The position numbers and the translations under genes were made by a program. A stretch of DNA of 64,000 bases from Pirellulales bacterium (GTDB taxonomy: Bacteria; Planctomycetota; Planctomycetia; Pirellulales; Lacipirellulaceae): positions 1 through 64,000 of the forward strand of contig JADLBW010000069.1 in the NCBI GenBank assembly GCA_020847515.1, written 5' to 3'. Positions within the stretch are counted from its first letter, which is position 1, and each line of letters starts with the position of its first letter. Positions 20,477-29,210 of the stretch are shown here, piece by piece. Under the pieces are notes generated by a model. That model saw only the letters and a list, made by a program, of their open reading frames with translations. It was not told where the DNA came from and searched no databases.

Positions 20477-22165
20477 ATGACACGCGCTGGAACGGTAATG
20501 ACCGACGAACCCAACCCCACGGCCCCCGCCGTCGATGAATCGTTTCTTACCGCCGCCCGCCGCGCCAAACTGGCTCGCATCATCGAATTGGGCCATGACC
20601 CTTGGGGCAGCCGGTTCGACGATCGGCAGTCGATTGGCGAAATCCGCGCCCGGGCCGGGGAGATCCTTTTTCGCCGGTCGTCGGGAATCGACCTGGAGCT
20701 GCCATCGCTGGACACCGAGGAGCAGCGGGCCGCTTTCCGCGGCTGGCTGGCCGAGCAAGGCGCCGGCGAAATGGCAGGCCCGCGGGTGCGGGCCGCCGGC
20801 CGGATCGTGTTGTCGCGCGACGCAGGCAAGCTGAAGTTCATCGATATTCGCGACATGACCGGCCAGATACAGCTTTTCGTCGGCAAGGCTCAAGTGAGCG
20901 ACGATTGGGAGCTGGCCGAAAACTTCGATCTGGGCGACATCATTGGCGTCGATGGATCGCTTCGCCGCACCAAGACCGGCGAACTTTCGATTTTCGCCGA
21001 AAGCCTGTACATTCTCGCAAAATCGCTCGAAACCCCGCCGGAGAAACATAGCGGCCTGCAGGATGCCGAGTTGCGCCAGCGGCAGCGATACCTCGACCTG
21101 ATTTACAACGAGGGGTCGCTCGACCGCTTTCTCCAGCGGACGCAAATCGTCGCCGCCATTCGCAAGACCCTCGGCGATCGCGGCTTTGTCGAAGTCGAGG
21201 GGCCGACGCTGCACGCCATCGCCGGCGGCGCCGCCGCCCGGCCGTTCACGACCCATCACAACGCGCTGGACATCGACCTGTACATGCGGATCGCATTAGA
21301 GCTGCACCTCAAGCGGCTCTTGGTGGGCGGCATCGAACGGGTGTACGAACTCGGGCGAGTCTACCGTAACGAGGGGATCAGTCCCCGGCATAACCCCGAA
21401 TTCACAATGCTCGAGGCGTACCAGGCCTATGGCGATTACCGCACGATGATGGACCTCACCGAGGAGTGCATTTGCGAGGCCATCCAGGCGATTGGCGGGT
21501 CGCGGGACGTTGGTTGCGAGCCGCGGGTGATCGACGCCAGCGATCGGCCCGCCTCGCTGGCCATGTCGCGATCGCCCGTCGCGACCTGCTATGAGCTTCC
21601 TTGGGGCGACAAGAAGATCAATTTCTGCCGGCCGTTCGCCCGCAAAACTTACGCGGAGCTGTTCCAGCAACATACGCGCGTAAGCGCCCAAGACGAAGTC
21701 GCCGTCGCCAAGCTTGCGAAGTCCCTGGGTCTTGAAACCGCTGGCCGCCATCCCGACGTGATCAAGAACGACGTGTTCGAAGCGAAGGTCGAAGACCAGC
21801 TCGTGGGCCCGATCTTCGTATTGGATTACCCGGCAAGCATTTGCCCGCTCACCAAGCGGAAGGCCGACGACCCGGCCGTTGCCGAGCGGTTCGAACTGTT
21901 CGTCGGCGGGATGGAGATCGCCAACGCCTACACGGAATTAAACGACCCGGACCTGCAGGAAGAGCTGTTCCGCAGCCAGCTCGCCGGCCTGAGCGAAGAG
22001 GACTCCATGGCGAAAATGGATCAGGACTTCATCCGCGCCCTTCGCCACGGCATGCCGCCCGCCGGGGGGCTCGGCATCGGCATCGACCGGCTGGTAATGC
22101 TGCTCACGAATTCCGCCTCCATTAGGGACATTATCCTGTTTCCGCTGTTGCGACCGGAGAAGTAA
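20477..22165 (+). CDS. lysS: Lysyl-tRNA synthetase, class II
   Basis: FTTHHNALDIDLYMRIALELHLKRLLVGGIERVYELGRVYRNEGISPRHNPEFTMLEAYQAY; GLGIGIDRLVMLLTN. Confidence 0.95.
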   Translation: MTRAGTVMTDEPNPTAPAVDESFLTAARRAKLARIIELGHDPWGSRFDDRQSIGEIRARAGEILFRRSSGIDLELPSLDTEEQRAAFRGWLAEQGAGEMAGPRVRAAGRIVLSRDAGKLKFIDIRDMTGQIQLFVGKAQVSDDWELAENFDLGDIIGVDGSLRRTKTGELSIFAESLYILAKSLETPPEKHSGLQDAELRQRQRYLDLIYNEGSLDRFLQRTQIVAAIRKTLGDRGFVEVEGPTLHAIAGGAAARPFTTHHNALDIDLYMRIALELHLKRLLVGGIERVYELGRVYRNEGISPRHNPEFTMLEAYQAYGDYRTMMDLTEECICEAIQAIGGSRDVGCEPRVIDASDRPASLAMSRSPVATCYELPWGDKKINFCRPFARKTYAELFQQHTRVSAQDEVAVAKLAKSLGLETAGRHPDVIKNDVFEAKVEDQLVGPIFVLDYPASICPLTKRKADDPAVAERFELFVGGMEIANAYTELNDPDLQEELFRSQLAGLSEEDSMAKMDQDFIRALRHGMPPAGGLGIGIDRLVMLLTNSASIRDIILFPLLRPEK

Positions 22166-22170
22166 AAGAG

Positions 22171-22242
22171 CTGTCAGTTGTCAGCCCCCAGCGGTCAGCC
22201 AGAAAACTCTTGCTGATAGCTGAAAGCTGATCGCTGATCGCT
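22171..22242. repeat. Heptameric (7-bp period) short tandem repeats, two blocks in opposite orientation
   Basis: CTGTCAG TTGTCAG CCCCCAG CGGTCAG (22171-22198) and GCTGATA GCTGAAA GCTGATC GCTGATC (22212-22239). Confidence 0.75.
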
Positions 22243-22260
22243 CGCCATGGAAGGCGAACT

Positions 22261-23820
22261 ATGTACAAGCTTCTGCTCTGCTGGCGTTACCTGCGGACCC
22301 GGTATATCGCGCTGGTGTGCATCATCAGCGTCACGCTCGGCGTGGCGACGATGATCGTCGTCAACAGCGTCATGGCCGGCTTCACGCACGAGATGCAGGA
22401 CCGGCTCAACGGCATGCTGGGCGACTTGATCTTCCGCAGCCGGAGCCTGGACGGAGTGCTCGACGCCGACGCCCATATGGCCAAAATACGCGAGGTGGCG
22501 GGCGATGCCGTCGCCGGCATGTCGCCCACGGTGCACGTCCCGGCCCTGATGTATCTCACCGTGGGCGGAGAACTGATGCCGCGGCAAATCACCCTCGTCG
22601 GCATCGACGAGAAGACCTACGCCTCGGTCAGCTCGTTCGGAAAATATCTGCAGCATCCAGAAAACCGGCGTCAGCTCGACTTCTCGCTGCGCGACGGCGG
22701 ATATGACGTCGTCGACCACCAGGCCGATGCCGCCGCCGCAAAGCCGCGGTCGGTCATGAAGAATGCCGGCTGGCCCTGGCGGCGCTATAAAGCAATGCTC
22801 AACCGCGAGCGCGCCGAACAAGAACGATTGAGTCAGCGCAGCGTCGCGGCCGATGCCCAGCCGCCGGTCGAGCAGACCGTCCACACGCAGAACCCCTTTC
22901 AATCCATCGCCGCCGCCGGAAGCGAGAGAGAGCCCGAGGGCCGCGAATTCGACCCCGCCTCCGAGCAGCATCCGGGTATCGTGCTTGGCATCGGGATTTG
23001 CGGCTTCCGCATGCCGGACGGAACGGACCAGTTCCTTGGTCTGCCTGGCGACGACGTGAAGATCAGCTACCCGCTCTCGGTCTTGCCGGTGAAGATCGCC
23101 AGCCACGACTACACGGTAGTCGATTTTTACGAGAGCAAGATGAGCGAATACGACAGCAATTTCGCCTTCGTGCCCCTCAAGGTGCTGCAGCAGAATCGCG
23201 GCTTGATCGATCCCGAGACCGGCGTCGGCAAGTTCACGTCGATTCAGATCAAACTCAAGCCAGGCGCCAGCGCCGAGGCCGTGCGCGACCGGCTGCAAAA
23301 CGCCTTTCCTGCGCAATTCTATCAGGTGAACACCTGGCGCGACGAGCAAGGTCCGCTGTTGGCGGCCGTACACATGGAGACAATGGTCCTGAACGTTCTG
23401 CTGTTCATGATCATCGCCGTAGCGGGCTTCGGCATCCTGGCGATCTTCTACATGATCGTCGTTGAGAAGACCCGCGATATTGGCATTCTAAAATCGCTTG
23501 GCGCCTCGGGGGGCGGCGTAATGGGCATCTTCCTCGGGTACGGCCTGAGTCTCGGCATGGTCGGCGCCGGCGCAGGCGCCGGGCTGGGGCTGTTGTTCGT
23601 AGCGAAAATCAATGAAATCGCCGACCTGCTCGCACGAGCGACCGGCCAACCGGTGTTCGATCCCTCGGTGTACTACTTCTACAGGATCCCGACGATCGTC
23701 GAGCCGTTCACGGTGGCCTGGATTGCCGCTGGCGCCGTCGCCATTGCGGTGCTTGCCAGCGTGCTGCCGGCGCGGCGCGCGGCCCGACTTCACCCCGTGC
23801 GAGCCTTGCGCTATGAGTAA
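22261..23820 (+). CDS. ABC transporter permease, LolC/LolE (FtsX-like) family
   Basis: LALVCIISVTLGVATMIVVNSVMAGF N-terminus; RDIGILKSLGAS; LPARRAARLHPVRALRYE C-terminus. Confidence 0.88.
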   Translation: MYKLLLCWRYLRTRYIALVCIISVTLGVATMIVVNSVMAGFTHEMQDRLNGMLGDLIFRSRSLDGVLDADAHMAKIREVAGDAVAGMSPTVHVPALMYLTVGGELMPRQITLVGIDEKTYASVSSFGKYLQHPENRRQLDFSLRDGGYDVVDHQADAAAAKPRSVMKNAGWPWRRYKAMLNRERAEQERLSQRSVAADAQPPVEQTVHTQNPFQSIAAAGSEREPEGREFDPASEQHPGIVLGIGICGFRMPDGTDQFLGLPGDDVKISYPLSVLPVKIASHDYTVVDFYESKMSEYDSNFAFVPLKVLQQNRGLIDPETGVGKFTSIQIKLKPGASAEAVRDRLQNAFPAQFYQVNTWRDEQGPLLAAVHMETMVLNVLLFMIIAVAGFGILAIFYMIVVEKTRDIGILKSLGASGGGVMGIFLGYGLSLGMVGAGAGAGLGLLFVAKINEIADLLARATGQPVFDPSVYYFYRIPTIVEPFTVAWIAAGAVAIAVLASVLPARRAARLHPVRALRYE

Positions 23821-24697
23821 TCTGCCCCTGGACGCATCGGCTACTGTCACTGCGCCCGTCTGCCTGCGACCGAGGCGCGCCAGCGATTTGCCCGGCGACG
23901 ACGCCGACGCCGGCGAAACGGCAGCGGCGGCGGTCGCTCCGCGCAAGTTGGCAGAACGCTACAGCTCGGCGACGGCGCCAGGCGCAGTCCCGACGCGAAC
24001 TTATGCCGTTCACCTGGCTTGCCGCAACTTGTTCAAGAGCTATCGCAAGGGCGCCATCGGCATTCCCGTACTGCAGGGCATCGATCTGGACGTTCACAAG
24101 GGCGAATTCCTGGCCATTGTCGGACAGAGCGGCTGCGGCAAAAGCACGTTGTTGCATCTGCTGGGGACGCTCGATCAGCCTGACGCCGGGGCCGTCTCGT
24201 TCGAAGGGCATCGTATCGACGACCTGCCGGCCACAGCCCGCGATCTGCTGCGCAATCGGCATTTCGGCATGATCTTCCAGTTCTATCACCTGCTGCCAGA
24301 GCTTTCGACCCTCGAGAACGTACTGGCGCCGGCCCTGATCGCCGAAGGCGCGCTGGGATATTGGCTCCGACGTTCGCAGCACCGCCGGCGGGCGCTCGAT
24401 TTGCTTAACCTCGTCGGCCTTTCCCACCGCGCCAAACATAAACCGCGCGAGCTATCCGGGGGCGAGATGCAGCGCGCCGCCATCGCACGAGCGCTGCTGT
24501 CCCGTCCCAAGGTGCTGCTGGCCGACGAGCCGACCGGCAACCTCGATCGATCTACCGGCGAGCAGATCATGCATATTCTGGGCGAGCTGAACCGTCGCGA
24601 CGGGCTCACCATCGTCATGGTGACGCACGATCCATGGATTGCCGGCCAGGCGGATCGTACGGTGCACTTGGTCGAAGGTCGAATCCAGCGGACGTAG
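23813..24697 (+). CDS. ABC transporter ATP-binding protein, LolD-like
   Basis: Start refined to ATG 23813 overlapping the permease stop (ATGAGTAA); GQSGCGKST, LSGGEMQRAAIARAL, LLADEPTGNLD. Confidence 0.93.
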   Translation: MSNLPLDASATVTAPVCLRPRRASDLPGDDADAGETAAAAVAPRKLAERYSSATAPGAVPTRTYAVHLACRNLFKSYRKGAIGIPVLQGIDLDVHKGEFLAIVGQSGCGKSTLLHLLGTLDQPDAGAVSFEGHRIDDLPATARDLLRNRHFGMIFQFYHLLPELSTLENVLAPALIAEGALGYWLRRSQHRRRALDLLNLVGLSHRAKHKPRELSGGEMQRAAIARALLSRPKVLLADEPTGNLDRSTGEQIMHILGELNRRDGLTIVMVTHDPWIAGQADRTVHLVEGRIQRT

Positions 24698-24928
24698 GCG
24701 ATAATCGGCCGCCTGGCACGCCCGATAAGCGACCGTGCACCGCTTCGTCCAGCGGCTTCTCAGCGGCTGCGAACCTCGATGATCCAGCAAGGCTCCTGAT
24801 AACCGCGCAGGATAGGCCCCGGCGCCTGCAGAGGGAACGCTGCCGCCGGTCGCCGCCCGCGCCCATTCATGGTATTCTCAGGCTATCCTCTACGATCCTT
24901 CGGGCCCGCAGCAGCGCAACGAACGGCT

Positions 24929-25786
24929 ATGACGCGACAAGTGTATATTAATGGCGATTTAGTGCCGGCTGAACAGGCGACCGTGAGCGTATTCGACCAC
25001 GGCTTGCTGTACGGCGACGGAGTCTTTGAGGGGCTCCGCAGTTACGCCGGCAAGGTATTTCGGCTCGCCGAGCACGTCGAGCGACTGTACGACTCGGCCC
25101 GCGCGATCCGCCTGGAAATTCCGCTCTCCCAGGACGCGATGCGTAAGGCGATTAACCAAACGGTGCAGGCCAATGGCATCGTCGACGGTTACATTCGGAC
25201 GGTCGTCACCCGCGGCGCCGGTACGCTCGGGCTCGACCCCAACCGCTGTAAGACGCCGCAGATCATCATCATCGCCGACACGATCCAGCTCTACCCGCGC
25301 GAGTTCTATGAGAACGGCCTGGAGCTCATCACCTCGAGCGTCATCCGCAATCATCCCGCGGCGTTGAGCCCGCGAATTAAGTCCTTGAACTACTTGAACA
25401 ACATCCTGGCCAAAATCGAAGGCCAAAAGGCCGGCTGCGTCGAAGCCCTGATGCTCAATCACAAAGGCGAAGTGGCCGAATGCACCGGCGACAATATCTT
25501 CCTGGTGAAACACGGCCAGCTTTCGACGCCGCCGCTGGACGCTGGCATTCTCGAAGGCGTCACCCGTAACGCCGTGCTCGAGCTAGCACTACAGGCGAGC
25601 ATCCCGACGGCTGAGCGACCGCTGACCAAGCACGACGTCTACGTCGCCGACGAGTGCTTCTTAACCGGCACCGCCGCCGAGGTGGTGCCGGTCGTCAAGG
25701 TCGACGACCGCATCATTGGCAACGGTAAGCCGGGGCCCGTCACCAAGCAGCTCACCGAGCAATTTCACCAGCTCGTGCGGGCATAG
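24929..25786 (+). CDS. ilvE: Branched-chain amino acid aminotransferase (class IV)
   Basis: Start refined to 24929; VFDHGLLYGDGVFEGLRSY, LNYLNNILAKIE, EALMLNHKGEVAECTGDNIFLV. Confidence 0.92.
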   Translation: MTRQVYINGDLVPAEQATVSVFDHGLLYGDGVFEGLRSYAGKVFRLAEHVERLYDSARAIRLEIPLSQDAMRKAINQTVQANGIVDGYIRTVVTRGAGTLGLDPNRCKTPQIIIIADTIQLYPREFYENGLELITSSVIRNHPAALSPRIKSLNYLNNILAKIEGQKAGCVEALMLNHKGEVAECTGDNIFLVKHGQLSTPPLDAGILEGVTRNAVLELALQASIPTAERPLTKHDVYVADECFLTGTAAEVVPVVKVDDRIIGNGKPGPVTKQLTEQFHQLVRA

Positions 25787-25846
25787 CCGTCTGGGCAACG
25801 CGACAGGAGGCAACGAAGCCCGCAGCGCCAGGGCCCCCTGCACCTC

Positions 25847-25874
25847 GCCGATAGCCGACAGCCCATAGCCGAAG
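25847..25874. repeat. Heptameric short repeat block
   Basis: GCCGATA GCCGACA GCCCATA GCCGAAG, intergenic after ilvE. Confidence 0.65.
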
Positions 25875-25903
25875 CGCCGCCCCCGTCGCCTGCTGCGAAG
25901 CTA

Positions 25904-26725
25904 TCAATCGTCAGTGGACTGCCCCCGAACGATCGACTGCGCCTGTTTCGCGCGGGCGGACATGAACTGTTCATTATCCACCTTGTCGAAGCTGGCGAGA
26001 AAGGCCTGCGCCTCGTCCAGCCTGGCCCGATCTTCGCGCGACAATCGCCAAGAGAATATGTGCGTTGCCCGGACGGCGTTCTTATTCTCGCCGCCGGTGG
26101 TGCGCTGGATTTCTACGGGCGCCAGGCGATGTTTAGCCAGGGCTGCGTTCAGAGCCAGCCGGGGGCCCGGCGGCGGACCGTTTTGAAGCATCGTCGAAAG
26201 CTTCGTATAGCGATCGATGAAATCCTGATAACGCTCCAGGCAGGCAGCGTCTTGGGCCTCGATCGTGGCGACTTTGTACGTCCACTTCGGGCTGCTGAGC
26301 GATAGCGCGCCGGATTGCTGGTCGAACGATTCCTCGAACGTCGGCTCGGCTGAGAACCGGATCAACGGATCTTGATGGTTGGCCGCCCATTGGGACAGCT
26401 TTTCAATCAACCGCTCGACGCGATCGACTTCCACGTCAGTCCGGCGTTGGGAGGCGACGTCCAGGAGAATGAACTGCGCATTGCGGCCTTCGCTCGCCTT
26501 GCGATATACGATGATTTCGTTGGGATTCTCGTTGAATTCGTAAACCGCCGACTTTTCGAAGAGCGTAATCGAGTGGCTGGCGGGCGTTTCCTCTTCGCCG
26601 ACGATGACGTCGGTCTCAATGCGGAATTCTTGGGCGGCAGCCGGCAGCGAGGGGAGGGCGGCCAGGACCATCGTTATCGGCATGACGACAAAGGCGGCGG
26701 CAATCGTGAAACGGAATCGTGCCAT
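25904..26725 (-). CDS. Secreted hypothetical protein (planctomycete-type)
   Basis: Start refined to 26725: MARFRFTIAAAFVVMPITMVLAALPSLPAAAQEF signal peptide. Confidence 0.7.
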   Translation of the reverse strand: MARFRFTIAAAFVVMPITMVLAALPSLPAAAQEFRIETDVIVGEEETPASHSITLFEKSAVYEFNENPNEIIVYRKASEGRNAQFILLDVASQRRTDVEVDRVERLIEKLSQWAANHQDPLIRFSAEPTFEESFDQQSGALSLSSPKWTYKVATIEAQDAACLERYQDFIDRYTKLSTMLQNGPPPGPRLALNAALAKHRLAPVEIQRTTGGENKNAVRATHIFSWRLSREDRARLDEAQAFLASFDKVDNEQFMSARAKQAQSIVRGQSTDD

Positions 26726-26909
26726 GGTCGGTGCTCCAGGTCGGCAGGCGCGAGCAAAAGCGCCGCCAAGCATAGGCCATGGCCCTGGCGGCGTAAACGC
26801 CGATCGAATTTCGACGCGCAGCAAGAGCTAGCGTGAGCGAAAGGCCGGGCCGCCAGCGGCCCATGCGTGGAGCCCGTGCGCCGGCGGCAAGGTCGCCCCC
26901 GCGCCGTGC

Positions 26910-28649
26910 TCAATCGAAACGCCAGTCTACCAGGTGGATCTCCACCGAGGATTGTCCGCGGTAACGATTGATCACCGGGCGGAACGCGATCGAAAACTCG
27001 CCGTCGATGGCTGCTAGCTCTTGTTCCCAATCGCCGCCGCCAAACGCCACGGCCCGCATTCGCACCCCGTGCTGTTCGAACATCATTGAAAGGTGCCGGC
27101 CGTCGCTGCCCATGCGCTTGGGCTTGGCGATTAACCGCACCTGGCTGGTGCACAAGATCGGTCGGCTGTTGCCGTGGCCGAACGGGGCGAGGTTTTCAAT
27201 CTGCTGGACGATCGGTCGCGTAAGGCAGTGCAGCGCTGTTTCGGCGTCCACATGGAGTCCCCCCGAACGGGCGTCGGCAGTCAGTTCGCGGGCCGCCACC
27301 TCGCAGAACCGCCGGCGGAAGACCGGTATGTTCGCTTCGGCGACTTTCAGTCCAGCGGCTGCCGCGTGCCCGCCGCAGCTTTCCAGGACGTCTCCGCATT
27401 CCGACAGCGCAGCGTGCAAATCGAACCCGGGAATACTCCGCGCGGAACCAATGCCCGGACGTACGCCCAGCTTATCTAAGGCGATGACGACCGACGGAAG
27501 CCGGTACTTATCCGTGAGCCGTCCGGCCACAATCCCGACGATGCCGGGGTGCCAATCGGCGTCGGCTACCACGAGGGCCGCGTCCCGGCGGGGATCATAC
27601 TTTTCGCGCGCCTGCCGGTCTGCCTTCTGTCCAATGCTTCGCTCGAGCGACTGGCGTTCGACGTTCAGTTCGTCGATGTATTGGGCCAGCTTCTCGGCGC
27701 GGGCCTCGCTGTCGGTGGTGAGCAGCTCGATCCCTAATTCCGCCTGCCCCAGCCGCCCGGCGGCATTCAACCTCGGCGCCAGGCTAAAGGCGAGGTCCTC
27801 GCATTCTAGCGCCGCTTTCTGATGCAGTTTGGCCTGTCGCATTAAGGCCGCCCCGCCAATCGTCGGATAGGCCAGCAAGCTGCTGAGTCCGCTCCGCACA
27901 ATGATGCGATTTTCGTCGACCAGCGGCACTACGTCGCCTACCGTTCCGATGGCGGCCAATCCTACGGCCTGCAGCAGAAACTGCCGCATACGCTCGCCAA
28001 CGCGCTTGTTTTGCGAGGCGCGCTGGCAGAGGAGCCACGCCAACTTGAACGCCACCGCCGCGCCGCATAGCCCGGTGAACGGGTAGTCGCCGCCGGGCAA
28101 TCTCGGATGAACAACGGCTGCGGCCGCCGGCAAGCGATCGCACATCTGATGATGGTCGGTGACGATGAGCGTCAGCCCCAGCTCGGCCGCCAGGGCCGCT
28201 TCGTGCAGACTGCTAATCCCGCAATCGACGGTTACGACTACGTCGCCTCCCCTGCCAGCGAGCTTTCGCAGTGCTTCGCCATTAAGCCCGTACCCCTCGT
28301 CGAGCCGATGAGGTACGTAGAAGTCGACCGGCGCGTCCAGCAATTTCAAACAGCGGACGAGGATCGCCGTAGCGGTCATGCCGTCGGCATCGTAGTCGCC
28401 ATAGACGGTGATGCGCCGTTTCGCTCGCAGGGCCTCATAGAGCAAGTCAGCAGCCTGGGCGGCGCCGGGCAACGCTTCCGGGTCACGAAGGCCCGATAGC
28501 TTCGGCTCGAGAAACTGGCGCGCTTCCGCCTGATCGTGGATGCCTCGCGCGATCAGCAGTTGGGCCACTACCGACGGCACGCCGACCGCCCGCTCGAGGC
28601 GGCCGATAGTGTCTGAATCGTGCGGGGCAATGCGCCACGATTTGGGCAT
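26910..28649 (-). CDS. recJ: Single-stranded-DNA-specific exonuclease RecJ
   Basis: ITVYGDYDADGMTATAIL, VTVDCGISS, VTDHHQ, GGHAAAAGL, FGHGNSRP. Confidence 0.95.
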   Translation of the reverse strand: MPKSWRIAPHDSDTIGRLERAVGVPSVVAQLLIARGIHDQAEARQFLEPKLSGLRDPEALPGAAQAADLLYEALRAKRRITVYGDYDADGMTATAILVRCLKLLDAPVDFYVPHRLDEGYGLNGEALRKLAGRGGDVVVTVDCGISSLHEAALAAELGLTLIVTDHHQMCDRLPAAAAVVHPRLPGGDYPFTGLCGAAVAFKLAWLLCQRASQNKRVGERMRQFLLQAVGLAAIGTVGDVVPLVDENRIIVRSGLSSLLAYPTIGGAALMRQAKLHQKAALECEDLAFSLAPRLNAAGRLGQAELGIELLTTDSEARAEKLAQYIDELNVERQSLERSIGQKADRQAREKYDPRRDAALVVADADWHPGIVGIVAGRLTDKYRLPSVVIALDKLGVRPGIGSARSIPGFDLHAALSECGDVLESCGGHAAAAGLKVAEANIPVFRRRFCEVAARELTADARSGGLHVDAETALHCLTRPIVQQIENLAPFGHGNSRPILCTSQVRLIAKPKRMGSDGRHLSMMFEQHGVRMRAVAFGGGDWEQELAAIDGEFSIAFRPVINRYRGQSSVEIHLVDWRFD

Positions 28650-28775
28650 GAGGAGAGGCTCCGCCGTCTTCCTGTCGATGGCCGCGTCGAGCCGGCCGGG
28701 GAGCCGCTGGGGCCCCTTCAGCGATGCACGCCCCCCGGGCCTGCATGCGCCCTATGGCCAGCGCAGTGCTAAAGG

Positions 28776-28955
28776 CTACTTCTTCTTCTCGACGTGCATC
28801 GTATGCTTACGCAGCCGCGGGCAGAACTTCGATAGCTTAAGCTTTTCGCCGCCCATCTTGCGGCGGATGGTGTAGTTATAATCGCCCGTCTCCTCGCAGA
28901 CGAGAAACACGGTTTCGACCTTCTTTTTCTTCTTGCCGCCGCTCTTCTTGGCCAT
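28776..28955 (-). CDS. rpmG: 50S ribosomal protein L33
   Basis: Manual translation: MAKKSGGKKKKKVETVFLVCEETGDYNYTIRRKMGGEKLKLSKFCPRLRKHTMHVEKKK (59 aa, missing from the ORF track). Confidence 0.93.
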   Translation of the reverse strand: MAKKSGGKKKKKVETVFLVCEETGDYNYTIRRKMGGEKLKLSKFCPRLRKHTMHVEKKK

Positions 28956-29193
28956 GGCTCTGAATTCCGTCCTGATCGCTCTGCAGAAAATTCGCCCCGT
29001 CCACGCAGCCGATCGAGCGTCGGCGGCGGGAAATAGCCCGTCATTTTAGAGGCGGCGGCCTCGTTCATCCAGGGGCGCCGGCGAGCGGTAGCGAGCACCG
29101 CCGCGGCAAGGCCCCCGCGCGACCGCCGATTCACTCCGCCGCCGCACTGCGGGCCGTCCCTCGGCACAATGCCGACGGCAATTCGCGCGTCGG

Positions 29194-29202
29194 TGGTATA
29201 AT
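29194..29202 (+). promoter_or_regulatory. Extended -10 promoter (TGGTATAAT) upstream of the 29211 ORF
   Basis: TG-N-TATAAT; no recognisable -35; 8 nt from the end of TATAAT to GTG 29211. Confidence 0.4.
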
Positions 29203-29210
29203 GCCCTTAA

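Noticed and set aside
22195-23373. 392-aa antisense ORF over the LolCE-like permease
   Set aside because: Shadow ORF; the + strand frame has FtsX-like ends and correct neighbours
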